Source: Brenneria nigrifluens DSM 30175 = ATCC 13028 (lineage in GTDB: Bacteria; Pseudomonadota; Gammaproteobacteria; Enterobacterales; Enterobacteriaceae). From it: a stretch of 64,000 bases of DNA. Below are positions 25,562-34,386 of the stretch, piece after piece. Under the pieces are notes generated by a model. The model was given only the letters and a program-made list of their open reading frames with translations. It had not been told where the DNA came from and did no database searches. The DNA lies in the NCBI RefSeq assembly GCF_005484965.1, contig NZ_CP034036.1, forward strand, positions 3,100,001 through 3,164,000, in the 5' to 3' direction. Each line of letters starts with the position of its first letter. Position 1 is the first letter of the stretch. A program made the position numbers and the translations under genes.

Positions 25562-26295
25562 AACCACCACAATAAAATCATCATTAACAATAAGGATAAT
25601 AGTGTAGGGACTAACCGAAAGAAAACCCACGTTGTCGCGTCAATAGATTGATCTGAATCGTGGTTAGCCGCCATGAATAACAATTTGCGCCGCCCCTAAA
25701 TAATAATAAGAACCATTTACTTACTTTACTTTCAATAAATCGCCGACGGCCGGATTTTATTTTAATTCATGCGCCGAATATCATAAATCATCGCCATGGC
25801 GTAACCACAGCCGTTAATTAACATAAACATCACTTTTATTTATCATTGAAAATACAAATATTCTTCTCGTCGCCACCTTACCTCGCAGGGAGAAGCGTGC
25901 GGACAAAATTCTATTTATTGTTAATCGTCTTATTATTATAAGTAAATCTGATAATACGGTAAGCCTGTGATGACCCAGGCGAATAAAACAGTCTATCATT
26001 TTGTTTTTTATGTGTTTTATAAAAAACCATCCGCAGCGGCGCATCAATGCCGCATCCGCCATTGACATAACTTCCTTTTTATAATGCGTTTTTTGCATTT
26101 AATTGCTATGACTTGCATCTCATCACACAGAAAAAAACGCTAAAAAATCAGAATCAATGTAATATCTGGCAGGCAGACACACATCCCCAATAACAGTCAG
26201 GGTGCTGGTTCAGTGCGTTCAAGGAATACGCACCGTTTCCCACGCTGTAATAATACCGTGCGTTGTCTGAATCTATTCACCAATATGAGGTTTAT
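25562..26295. other. AT-rich intergenic region between fhlA and the symporter gene
   Basis: About 730 bp, clearly more AT-rich than the flanking genes. A 94-codon opening on the minus strand (25814-26098) has no recognisable protein features or ribosome site and is not called. The region should hold promoters for both divergent genes, but no clear operator could be assigned. Confidence 0.5.
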
Positions 26296-27594
26296 ATGCA
26301 AAGGCAGAAGTTACTTATACAGATAGTCGTCGCTATCTTATTAGGGATATTCATAGGATGGCTTTGTCATCAATATCTTGATGGCGGGCGAGCAAAAGAA
26401 ATCGCCTCTTATTTCAACATGGTTACCGATATTTTTCTGCGTTTGATCAAGATGATCATTGCCCCGCTGGTGTTCTCCACGCTGGTCTCCGGCCTGGCCA
26501 GTATGGGCAACTCTTCCGCGGTCGGACGTATTGGCCTGAAAGCCATGACCTGGTTTATCACCGCTTCTTTCCTTTCTCTGCTTATCGGCATGGTGCTGGC
26601 TAATTTCTTCCAGCCCGGCGGCGGTATGAATCTGGAAGTTCCCGCCACGGCGGCGCACGTCGCCACCGGTCTTAACACCGACGGCTTTACGCTCAAGAAC
26701 TTTATCAGTCACATCTTCCCGAGAAGTATCGTGGAAGCCATGGCCAACAATGAAATTCTGCAGATCCTGGTCTTCTCGCTGTTCTTCGGTTCAGCGCTCG
26801 CCTACGTGAAAAACAAGAACAAAAGCGCGACGGCGATTGCGTCGATGATCGAAGAACTGGCCAAGGTCATGTTCCGCGTGACCGACTACGTGATGAGCCT
26901 GGCGCCGATTGCGGTATTCGCCGCCATCGCGTCCGCCATTACCACCCAGGGACTGGGTCTGCTTTACGACTTCGGCAAGCTGATCGGCGAGTTCTACCTC
27001 GGTCTGGCGATACTGTGGGCGGCGCTGTTCCTGGTTGGCTACGCTTTCCTCGGTAAACCCATTTTCACCCTGGCGAAACTGATCCGCGAACCGACCGTAC
27101 TGGCCTTCGCCACCGCCAGCAGCGAGTCGGCCTATCCGAAAACCATGGAAGCGCTGACTAAATTCGGCGTGCCGAAAAGAATAACCAGCTTTGTGCTGCC
27201 GCTGGGCTACTCGTTCAACCTTGACGGTTCAATGATGTATCAGTCCTTTGCGATCCTGTTTATCGCCCAGGCATACAACATTGATTTAAGCGTGACGCAG
27301 CAAATCCTGATTCTGCTGACCCTGATGATCACCAGTAAAGGGATGGCCGGCGTCGCCCGCGCCTCGGTGGTGGTGGTCGCCGCCACGCTGCCGATGTTCA
27401 GTCTGCCGGAAGCGGGCATCCTGCTGATTATCGGTATCGATCAGTTCCTGGATATGGGCCGCACCGCCACCAACGTCATCGGCAACAGCATCTCCACCGC
27501 CGTCGTCGCCAAACTGGAGAACAGCATTGGCGAACCGGAGGAGGAAGAAGAAGATGCGGAAATTGCCTATCAGGAAGCCAATGCGAACCGGTAA
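26296..27594 (+). CDS. Dicarboxylate/amino acid:cation symporter (DAACS family, GltP/DctA-like)
   Basis: 432 residues with about eight membrane helices and two re-entrant loops. Family signatures are present: the serine-rich SSESAYPKTME loop, GYSFNLDGSMMY, TSKGMAGVARASVVVV and DQFLDMGRTATNVIGN. These bind the acidic substrate and cations in glutamate/aspartate carriers. The acidic C-terminal tail (EPEEEEEDAE) is unusual but harmless-looking. The ATG at 26296 has GAGG 5-9 nt upstream; the longer opening at 26263 starts with TTG. The nearby Asp/Glu racemase suggests aspartate, glutamate or related acids as substrates (inference). Confidence 0.9.
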   Translation: MQRQKLLIQIVVAILLGIFIGWLCHQYLDGGRAKEIASYFNMVTDIFLRLIKMIIAPLVFSTLVSGLASMGNSSAVGRIGLKAMTWFITASFLSLLIGMVLANFFQPGGGMNLEVPATAAHVATGLNTDGFTLKNFISHIFPRSIVEAMANNEILQILVFSLFFGSALAYVKNKNKSATAIASMIEELAKVMFRVTDYVMSLAPIAVFAAIASAITTQGLGLLYDFGKLIGEFYLGLAILWAALFLVGYAFLGKPIFTLAKLIREPTVLAFATASSESAYPKTMEALTKFGVPKRITSFVLPLGYSFNLDGSMMYQSFAILFIAQAYNIDLSVTQQILILLTLMITSKGMAGVARASVVVVAATLPMFSLPEAGILLIIGIDQFLDMGRTATNVIGNSISTAVVAKLENSIGEPEEEEEDAEIAYQEANANR

Positions 27595-27616
27595 TTAACC
27601 GTTCGTCCGCTTCTCA

Positions 27617-27650
27617 TATGGCGGCCTTAGCGGCCGCCATACTCTTTTTA
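27617..27650 (+). terminator. Intrinsic terminator after the symporter gene
   Basis: TATGGCGGCC / GGCCGCCATA, a perfect 10-bp stem with a 5-nt loop, is followed by ACTCTTTTTA. This is a good Rho-independent terminator on the plus strand. Confidence 0.85.
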
Positions 27651-27660
27651 GCGCCCGAAT

Positions 27661-28551
27661 TTACTGCTGGCTCAGGCTTTTCAGATAACGCCAGAACTTC
27701 TCCGACGCCATATTCAACCGGGTATCGAGACGATAAATATAGACGCCCATGCGCATCACCCCATGCTCCATATTGATGATGGCGAGCGTTTTATTTTTTA
27801 GCTCTTCCTGAATCGAATAATCCGGCAACCAGGCGATGCCGTACCCCTGCCTGACCATCCTTTTCAGCAAATCACTCATTGAAGAGACAAAGGTAATGGC
27901 GAATTTATCGCTGTCGATGCCGGCGAGATAGCGGTTTACCTGGCGCCCCATATAGCTGCTGTCGGTGTAGTTCAGCAAGGGCACGGAGGGCGCGTTGATA
28001 TCGAACAGCGGCTTGCCCGCGCTATCACAGGCGCAGACCGGATAAAGACGGGACTCCAGTATTTTCTCATGCATAAAGGGCTCGGACATCAGCTCTTCAT
28101 TGTAAAAAGAGAAAATAAAATCGCTCCGCCCCTCTTTAAGATTCAACACCGCCTCATCAACGTCAATGGACTCGACGTAAAATATCTTTTCCTGCGTCTC
28201 CGGCACCCCTTTAAGCAACTCCGGCATAATAAAAATTGACAGCGAATGCGCGGCGGCGATAGTTATTTTATTTTTATAATTACTGCCGCCGTGCAGTTTA
28301 TTCAACTGATATTCCAAATCATCCAGCGTATTGCGAATATGCGCGTGAAAAACCCGGCCCTGTTCGGTTAATTGCAAAGGCGAGGAGCTGCGGTCAAAAA
28401 TATCAAAACCTATGGCGCTTTCCAGCGCGCGAATACGACGGCTGAATGATGACTGAGAGATATTTCGTTTTTCGGCGGCGACGGTAAAACTGCGGAACTC
28501 CTCCAGCGCGATAAAATCATAAAGCCATTTGGTTTCGATATTATTAAGCAT
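27661..28551 (-). CDS. LysR-type regulator, HypT/YjiE-like
   Basis: 296 residues. The N-terminal winged helix-turn-helix (residues about 8-67: NIETKWLYDFIALEEFRSFT, then ISQSSFSRRIRALE) is followed by a substrate-binding-like domain. Similarity to E. coli YjiE/HypT (QseD) runs along the whole protein: NNIETKWLYDF, AAAHSLS, IDVDEAV, SYMGRQVNR, FVSSMS, GYGIAWLPDY. HypT is a hypochlorite-responsive activator that works through methionine oxidation; whether that applies here is unknown. The gene diverges from the racemase, and a T-N11-A box lies between them, so control of the racemase is likely. Confidence 0.85.
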   Translation of the reverse strand: MLNNIETKWLYDFIALEEFRSFTVAAEKRNISQSSFSRRIRALESAIGFDIFDRSSSPLQLTEQGRVFHAHIRNTLDDLEYQLNKLHGGSNYKNKITIAAAHSLSIFIMPELLKGVPETQEKIFYVESIDVDEAVLNLKEGRSDFIFSFYNEELMSEPFMHEKILESRLYPVCACDSAGKPLFDINAPSVPLLNYTDSSYMGRQVNRYLAGIDSDKFAITFVSSMSDLLKRMVRQGYGIAWLPDYSIQEELKNKTLAIINMEHGVMRMGVYIYRLDTRLNMASEKFWRYLKSLSQQ

Positions 28552-28608
28552 GAAATTTCACCGATTCTATTTTACCGCGCGGTTAAAACCAAGAAAAGCA
28601 TAAGAATG

Positions 28609-28641
28609 CCATGTGCTATGCAAATCATACATAGCGCATGG
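28609..28641. promoter_or_regulatory. Putative LysR operator between the regulator and racemase genes
   Basis: CCATGTGCTATG and CATAGCGCATGG form a near-perfect 12-bp inverted repeat (one mismatch). At its centre is TATGCAAATCATA (28617-28629), a T-N11-A box with dyad symmetry, typical of LysR-type regulators. It is 58 bp upstream of the regulator start. Confidence 0.55.
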
Positions 28642-28669
28642 GGATTTAGCAATTCACATTCCAGACCAA

Positions 28670-28727
28670 TATACCCAAAGTAATCGATATCGCAGCCGAC
28701 AACGCGGCGACGTCAAATCCAGGGATA
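28670..28727. repeat. Short degenerate ERIC-end element
   Basis: TATACCCAAAGTAATC... at the left and ...GTCAAATCCAGGGATA at the right resemble the two terminal inverted repeats of ERIC elements (see 40655-40925) brought together without the central core. About 58 bp long, diverged, upstream of the racemase gene. Confidence 0.45.
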
Positions 28728-28770
28728 CGAGAGAGTATTCCTTCATATTCAAAAACCTATGGGGAACAGC

Positions 28771-29487
28771 ATGAACCGTTTAGTGGGTATTCTTGGCGGC
28801 ATGGGACCGGGCGCCACCGTTGACGCCATGCAAAAGCTGATAAAAAACACCCCGGCCTACCGCGACCAGGATCATATTCCGATGATTGCGGTTTCCATTC
28901 CGGATATTCCGGACAGAACCCAATGCATTCTCGACCATAGCGCGTCGCCGCTGGAAAAAATGATTCAATATATGAAAATACTGGAGAATGCCGGCGCCGA
29001 GTGCATTATTATTCCCTGCAATACCGCACATTACTGGTTCAACGAATTAAAGTTGCATAGCCGCGTCGAAATGATCAGCATTATTGACGCCGCCTGTCAG
29101 GTTATTCGCGATAAGAAAATAGCCAGCGTCGCACTGTTGGCCACCACCGCCACCATCAAGGCGCAGATTTATCAGCGCCATCTGGCGGAAAGCGGTATTG
29201 ACTGCCATATTCCGCCGGCGGCGGAGCAAAGCGCGGTGATGGAAAGCATTTACGCGTACAAGTCGGGCGATGCGCAAAGGGCGCATAGCCTGTTAACGCC
29301 AATAAAAGATCGCCTGCTGCAAAGCGGCGTCGAAAAAATCATTCTGGGCTGCACCGAGTTGCCGCTTATTCTGCAACAGGAGATCAAACTCGCCCCCGAG
29401 AATTATATTGACGCCACCGAAGCGCTGATCAAAAAAACCGTCGAGTGGTACTTCACGCATACGCACAGAAACGAAGTCGCGGCCTGA
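28771..29487 (+). CDS. Aspartate/glutamate racemase family protein
   Basis: 238 residues, normal for the family. The two catalytic cysteines are in PCNTAH (C83) and GCTELP (C194), with the N-terminal GILGGMGPGATVD loop typical of aspartate racemases (YgeA/RacX-like). The enzyme interconverts L- and D-forms of aspartate or a related acidic amino acid without a cofactor. Start: ATG 28771 with GGGG about 6 nt upstream, preferred over ATG 28759. The neighbouring LysR regulator and acidic amino acid symporter suggest a small unit for use of D-amino acids (inference). Confidence 0.9.
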   Translation: MNRLVGILGGMGPGATVDAMQKLIKNTPAYRDQDHIPMIAVSIPDIPDRTQCILDHSASPLEKMIQYMKILENAGAECIIIPCNTAHYWFNELKLHSRVEMISIIDAACQVIRDKKIASVALLATTATIKAQIYQRHLAESGIDCHIPPAAEQSAVMESIYAYKSGDAQRAHSLLTPIKDRLLQSGVEKIILGCTELPLILQQEIKLAPENYIDATEALIKKTVEWYFTHTHRNEVAA

Positions 29488-29585
29488 TCTGTTAACTCGC
29501 TTCCATTTTTATTTCCTGCGGTTGCGGGCGCCCGTATTACTACTCATCATTACGCTTTGATGACTTTGGGTTAGCGTGGAATAGC

Positions 29586-30215
29586 ATGATTAATGTGGCG
29601 CTGATAGACGATCACATCGTTGTACGGTCTGGCTTTGCGCAGCTTCTGACATTGGAAAAGGATATTCAGATCATCGGGCAGTATTCCTGCGCGGCGCAGG
29701 CATGGCCGCACCTGCTCAAACAGCCCATTGACGTGGCGGTGATTGATATCGCCATGCCTGATGAAAGCGGCCTGAGTTTACTTACCCGCCTGCGCCGGCA
29801 GCGCCCCGGTTTTCGCGCCATTATTCTGAGCATCTATGACACCAGCGCCTTTGTGCAAAGCGCGCTGGACGCCGGCGCCGGCGGTTATCTCACCAAACGC
29901 TGCGGTCCTGAGGAGCTGGTGCAGGCGGTGCGCACCGTCAGCGGCGGCGGGTTATACCTGTGCGCCGACGCCCTGCGCGCCATACGCCATCAGCAGCAAT
30001 TGCCGCAGGAGCTGCTGGCGCTGACGCCGCGCGAGCGGGAAATATTTACCATGCTGATCAACGGAATAAGCGTCAAGCATATTGCGGAACGGCTCGCGCT
30101 GAGTCACAAAACCGTGCACGTCCACCGGGCCAATATCCTGGGCAAGCTACAGTGCGCCAGCACAGTCGAACTGGTGCATTTCGCCCTACAGCATCAGTTG
30201 CTGCCGGGGAACTGA
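29586..30215 (+). CDS. uhpA: Response regulator UhpA
   Basis: 209 residues. The receiver domain has acidic D8/D9, phospho-acceptor D54 (VIDIAMPDESG) and the K in TKRCGPEEL. The C-terminal LuxR-type helix-turn-helix reads LTPREREIFTMLINGISVKHIAERLALSHKTVHVHRANIL, very close to E. coli UhpA. UhpA activates hexose-phosphate uptake genes when UhpB-UhpC senses external glucose-6-phosphate. uhpB follows after 3 bp. The usual target uhpT is not in the window. The adjacent afuABC genes are the likely targets here. Confidence 0.93.
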   Translation: MINVALIDDHIVVRSGFAQLLTLEKDIQIIGQYSCAAQAWPHLLKQPIDVAVIDIAMPDESGLSLLTRLRRQRPGFRAIILSIYDTSAFVQSALDAGAGGYLTKRCGPEELVQAVRTVSGGGLYLCADALRAIRHQQQLPQELLALTPREREIFTMLINGISVKHIAERLALSHKTVHVHRANILGKLQCASTVELVHFALQHQLLPGN

Positions 30216-30218
30216 TCG

Positions 30219-31793
30219 ATGCGCCGCCTGCGTTCCGCCGGCATGATGCTGTTTCTGGGCTTTTTCTACGGCTTGAGTTGGCTGGCGCTGTGGACAATCA
30301 GCTTCTATCTGAGCAATAACGGCCAACAGGCGACGCTGCTGTTGCCGCAGGGACTGCGGCTGGCGCTGATGATCCTGCTGCCGCGCAAACACTGGCCGAT
30401 CCTCCTGCTGACGGAAACGGCGCTTCAGGGCTGGCTGATCGGCGAACAGCTGCTGACCCGGCGGCTGATGCTGCTCTCCCCCTGGCTGAGTCTGCTACCG
30501 GCGGCGCTGACACATAAAATCTGGCATCGATATACCCTTTACTGGCAGCGGCTACTGTTATTGCTGGCCGCCCTGACGCTGAACAGCATCCTGCACGGCG
30601 TGTTTATCGGCCCCTGGCTGGATACGCAGCTGACCCAGACCCTACTGGCGACCTTTACCGGCGGCGTGCTGCTGATTCCCTTTACCTATCTGATCCATGA
30701 GTATATCAAGCAGCAGCACCTGCAAACCCTGCTGGCGCAGGCGATCCCCGATCCGCCGCTGCGCACCTCCCTGCTGATTTGGTGCTCGCTGTTTTTCTCG
30801 ATCGGCGTCTGTCTGCAAATCACCTTTACCCCGGAGATGGAGCGCCTGCTGATCATTTTCGTTTTCCTGCCGAACGTGGTGATGGCCTACAAATTCGGCT
30901 GGCAAGGCGGAGTGCTCTCCGCGGTGCTGGGCAGCCTGATGATTACCATCACCCGTCAGGTCAGCGGCGCCTTCAACGACCTGCGCGAACTGGAGCTGTT
31001 CCTGTCCACCCAGGCGCTGTTGGGCATCGGGCTGGGGATCGCCATCAGCCGCCAGCAGCAGTTGGCGCAGCGCCTGCAACGCTACCGCCAGCAGTTGGAA
31101 CAGGAGTTGAAAACCCGCCGTCGGCTGATGGAGCGCATCATTCACACCGAAGAGGAGGTGCGCAAGGAGATCGCCCGCGAGCTGCATGACGATATCGGGC
31201 AGAATATTACCGCCATCCAGATTCAGGCCATGCTGGTCAGGCACAGCACGCCGGAAGAAACCGCCCGCCATGCCGCCGGGCAAATCAGCGAGCTGTCCCA
31301 GCGCATTCATCACACCACCCGGCAGCTGCTGCGCCGGCTGCGCCCCCCGGTGCTGGATGAAATGGTGCTGGATCAGGCTCTGCGCCATCTGGCGGATGAG
31401 TTCGCCTTCAATGCCAGAGGCATCGGCTTCCAACTGGATTATCAACTGCCGCAGCAGACCTATGACGATGTGGTGATCTTTACCCTTTACCGGCTGGTGC
31501 AGGAGTTGCTCAACAACATCAACAAACACGCCTTTGCCCGGCATATCGCGGTGGCGCTCTACCAGCGCAACGATCTGATCACCCTGGAAGTGACCGACGA
31601 CGGCATCGGCATCCCGCCGCACAAAACCGACGGTTTCGGCCTGCGCGGCATAGAAGAACGGGTGCGCGCCCTGGGCGGCAACTGGCAGGTGCGGGCCAGG
31701 AGCCGCTCTTCGGCCGCCGACGAAACGGCGCGCCCGATGGGCACGCGGATAATTGTTAACCTGCCCACAAAATTTAAACAAAAGGCCGAATAA
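30219..31793 (+). CDS. uhpB: Sensor histidine kinase UhpB
   Basis: 524 residues. The N-terminal MASE1-type membrane domain has about eight helices (residues 1-290). A HisKA_3 domain with H323 in ELHDDIGQN is next, and then an HATPase domain (N-box QELLNNINKHA, DDGIGIP, GFGLRGIEERV). It acts as kinase for UhpA under control of UhpC. The E. coli protein is about 500 residues. The gene is translated directly after uhpA. Confidence 0.92.
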   Translation: MRRLRSAGMMLFLGFFYGLSWLALWTISFYLSNNGQQATLLLPQGLRLALMILLPRKHWPILLLTETALQGWLIGEQLLTRRLMLLSPWLSLLPAALTHKIWHRYTLYWQRLLLLLAALTLNSILHGVFIGPWLDTQLTQTLLATFTGGVLLIPFTYLIHEYIKQQHLQTLLAQAIPDPPLRTSLLIWCSLFFSIGVCLQITFTPEMERLLIIFVFLPNVVMAYKFGWQGGVLSAVLGSLMITITRQVSGAFNDLRELELFLSTQALLGIGLGIAISRQQQLAQRLQRYRQQLEQELKTRRRLMERIIHTEEEVRKEIARELHDDIGQNITAIQIQAMLVRHSTPEETARHAAGQISELSQRIHHTTRQLLRRLRPPVLDEMVLDQALRHLADEFAFNARGIGFQLDYQLPQQTYDDVVIFTLYRLVQELLNNINKHAFARHIAVALYQRNDLITLEVTDDGIGIPPHKTDGFGLRGIEERVRALGGNWQVRARSRSSAADETARPMGTRIIVNLPTKFKQKAE

Positions 31794-31882
31794 CTAAGAA
31801 TTATTCCTAACGCCCTACAACCTTATCTCATCCCTTTTCCCTTGCTTCCCCCTACTCTTCCCTCAATGCGACGGAGATCCCC

Positions 31883-33190
31883 ATGCAGGCAACCACGCTT
31901 TCAGCGACACAAATCAGCCAGCGCTACCGTTACTGGCGGCCGCGCCTGCTGGTATCGATGATTATCGGCTACGCCACCTTCTATCTGACCCGGCGCAGCG
32001 TCAATTTCACCATGCCGGTGATGCAGTTGGAGCTGGGGTTGACGAAAGACGATATCGGCCTGCTGGGTACGCTGTTTTATCTTTGCTACGGCGCATCGAA
32101 GTTTATCTCCGGCATGGTGTGCGATCGCAGTCAGGCGCGCTGGTTTATGGGCGTCGGGCTGCTGATCACCGGCATATTGAACATCTTGTTTATGTTTTGC
32201 CAGTCGCTCGGCGGGCTGCTGCTGGTCTGGGCGCTGAACGGCTTCTTTCAGGGATGGGGTTGGCCGCCGTGCGCCAGACTGCTGACCAGCTGGTATTCGC
32301 GTAACGAGCGCGGCTTCTGGTGGGGATGCTGGAACACCTCGATCAATATCGGCGGAGCGGCGGTGCCCTTACTGGCGGGCTATCTGGCCGCGGAATGGGG
32401 CTGGCAGGCGGCGCTGCTGGTGCCGGGCATCATCGGCATCCTGATTGGGCTGTGGCTGTGCCGCCAGCTGTGCGACAAGCCGCAGCAACAGGGGCTGCCG
32501 AGCGTCGGCCAGTGGCGGCGCGACGCGCTGGAAATCCGCCAGGAACAGCAAAGTCCGCCGATGCCGATGAGGCAAATTCTGCGGGAGACGATCCTGGGCA
32601 ACCGCACCATCTGGCTGCTGGGGGTTTCCTACATTCTGGTGTACCTGATCCGCATCGCCCTGAATGACTGGGGCAATATCTGGCTGGCGGAAAACCACGG
32701 TTTCAACCTGCTCAGCGCCAACGCCACGCTGTCGCTGTTTGAACTGGGCGGCCTGGCCGGCGCGCTGTTTGCCGGCTGGGGATCGGACCTGCTGTTTCGC
32801 GGCCAGCGCGCCCCGATGATCCTGCTGTTCGCGCTGGGGCTGTTTCTGACCATGAGCGCGCTGTGGCTGGCGCCGGTGCATCATTATCCGCTGCTGGCGG
32901 CCTGTTTTTTCAGCATCGGCTTTTTCGTTTTCGGCCCGCAAATGCTGATCGGTCTGGCGGCCGCCGAGTATAGCCATAAGGACGCGGCCGGCACCGTCAC
33001 CGGTTTTCTGGCTCTGTTCGCCTATCTGAGCGCGGCGTTGGCGGGCTGGCCGCTGGCCCAGGTGTTGCACCACGCCGGCTGGTCCGGGTTTTTCACCCTG
33101 CTGGCGCTGGCGTCGGCCTGCATCGGGCTGTTGCTGATGCCGCTGCTGATGGCGGGCATCAGCCAGCGGGAAACGATGAAATCGCTGTAA
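31883..33190 (+). CDS. uhpC: Membrane sensor UhpC (MFS fold)
   Basis: 435 residues with 12 predicted helices of the organophosphate:phosphate antiporter family (close to E. coli UhpC, about 440). YATFYLTRRSVNFTMPVM matches the first helix and loop of GlpT/UhpT/UhpC. In E. coli UhpC binds external glucose-6-phosphate and signals to UhpB rather than serving mainly as transporter. A 90-bp gap before it is unusually pyrimidine-rich (31820-31865). The ATG at 31883 has CGGAG 8 nt upstream. afuA starts 28 bp after its stop. Confidence 0.92.
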   Translation: MQATTLSATQISQRYRYWRPRLLVSMIIGYATFYLTRRSVNFTMPVMQLELGLTKDDIGLLGTLFYLCYGASKFISGMVCDRSQARWFMGVGLLITGILNILFMFCQSLGGLLLVWALNGFFQGWGWPPCARLLTSWYSRNERGFWWGCWNTSINIGGAAVPLLAGYLAAEWGWQAALLVPGIIGILIGLWLCRQLCDKPQQQGLPSVGQWRRDALEIRQEQQSPPMPMRQILRETILGNRTIWLLGVSYILVYLIRIALNDWGNIWLAENHGFNLLSANATLSLFELGGLAGALFAGWGSDLLFRGQRAPMILLFALGLFLTMSALWLAPVHHYPLLAACFFSIGFFVFGPQMLIGLAAAEYSHKDAAGTVTGFLALFAYLSAALAGWPLAQVLHHAGWSGFFTLLALASACIGLLLMPLLMAGISQRETMKSL

Positions 33191-33218
33191 CCTCAATACC
33201 CTAAGAAAGGAAAACATA

Positions 33219-34250
33219 ATGAAACTGACTACCCTTACCTCTCTGATTGCCGCCGGGCTAACGCTGGCCGCCGCCGCGACCAGCGCGCAGGCCGCCGGAC
33301 GCCTGGTGATTTACTGTAGCGCCACCAACGCCTTCTGCGAGGAGGAAGCCAAGGCGTTCGGGGCAAAATATGACGTCAGAACCTCGTTTATCCGCAACGG
33401 TTCCGGCAGTACGCTGGCGAAGGTCGAGGCGGAGAAAAGAAACCCCCAGGCGGACGTCTGGTACGGCGGTACGCTGGATCCGCAGTCTCAGGCGGGAGAA
33501 ATGGATCTGCTTGAACCCTACCAGTCCGCCAATCTTGAGCAAATCATGCCGCAGTTCCGCGACCCGGCCAAACGCAAGGGCAACTACTCTTCCGCCGTGT
33601 ACGTGGGGATCCTGGGCTTTGGCGTCAACACCAATCGCCTGAAAGAGAAAAATCTGCCGGTGCCGCAATGCTGGAAGGACTTGACCGATCCCGTCTACAA
33701 AGGCGAAATCCAGATCGCCGATCCGCAAAGCTCCGGCACCGCCTATACCGCGCTGGCCACCTTCTCGCAGCTGTGGGGCGAGGATCAGGCCTTTGACTAC
33801 CTGAAAAAACTCAACGCCAACGTTTCGCAATACACCAAATCCGGCATCGCCCCGGCGCGCAACGCCGCGCGCGGCGAAACCGCCATCGGCATCGGTTTTC
33901 TGCATGACTACTCGCTGGAAAAAGAGAAAGGCGCGCCGTTGACGCTGGTCTCCCCCTGTGAGGGCACCGGTTACGAAATCGGCGGGGTCAGCATCCTGAA
34001 AGGCGCGCGTAATCTGGATAACGCCAAGCTGTTCGTGGACTGGGCCTTATCGAAAGAGGCCCAGGAGCTCTCCTGGAAGAAAGGCCAGTCCTACCAGATC
34101 CTGACCAACACCACCGCCGAGACGTCGCCGCTGTCGCTGAAGCTGCAGGACCTGAAGCTGATCAACTACGACATGGATAAATACGGCGCGGCGAACGTGC
34201 GTAAGGAGCTGATCTCCAAATGGGTTAACGAAGTAAAAATGGGGAAATAG
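33219..34250 (+). CDS. afuA: AfuA-like periplasmic hexose-phosphate-binding protein
   Basis: 343 residues. The signal peptide (LTSLIAAGLTLAAAATSAQA) is followed by a type II periplasmic binding fold often annotated as ferric-iron binding (LVIYCSATNAFCEEEAKAFG, DVWYGGTLDPQSQAGEMDLL). AfuA proteins of Actinobacillus and Citrobacter rodentium were shown to bind glucose-6-phosphate and fructose-6-phosphate, not iron. The adjacent uhpABC genes support sugar phosphates here. Tyrosines that would bind ferric iron in FbpA-type proteins were not evident. Ribosome site AAGGA; 28 bp after uhpC. Confidence 0.88.
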   Translation: MKLTTLTSLIAAGLTLAAAATSAQAAGRLVIYCSATNAFCEEEAKAFGAKYDVRTSFIRNGSGSTLAKVEAEKRNPQADVWYGGTLDPQSQAGEMDLLEPYQSANLEQIMPQFRDPAKRKGNYSSAVYVGILGFGVNTNRLKEKNLPVPQCWKDLTDPVYKGEIQIADPQSSGTAYTALATFSQLWGEDQAFDYLKKLNANVSQYTKSGIAPARNAARGETAIGIGFLHDYSLEKEKGAPLTLVSPCEGTGYEIGGVSILKGARNLDNAKLFVDWALSKEAQELSWKKGQSYQILTNTTAETSPLSLKLQDLKLINYDMDKYGAANVRKELISKWVNEVKMGK

Positions 34251-34268
34251 CCGTTTATGGGGCAATGT

Positions 34269-34320
34269 CCGGCGGATAATGCGCAAACGGCATGGCTGCC
34301 GCCATCGGCTTATCCGCCGG
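34269..34320 (+). repeat. Intercistronic stem-loop between afuA and afuB
   Basis: CCGGCGGATAA (34269-34279) and TTATCCGCCGG (34310-34320) are perfect 11-bp inverted repeats around a second small stem (ATGGC/GCCAT). REP-like structures at this position, as between malE and malF, stabilise the binding-protein mRNA and lower permease expression. Confidence 0.6.
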
Positions 34321-34386
34321 CCCGACGCCATTAAATACTAATAACAATCCCGCTTAATGAATAATGACAACACCAGGGAATCCATC

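Noticed and set aside
25814..26098. 94-codon minus-strand opening in the fhlA-symporter gap
   Set aside because: No ribosome site, no recognisable protein features, AT-rich region.
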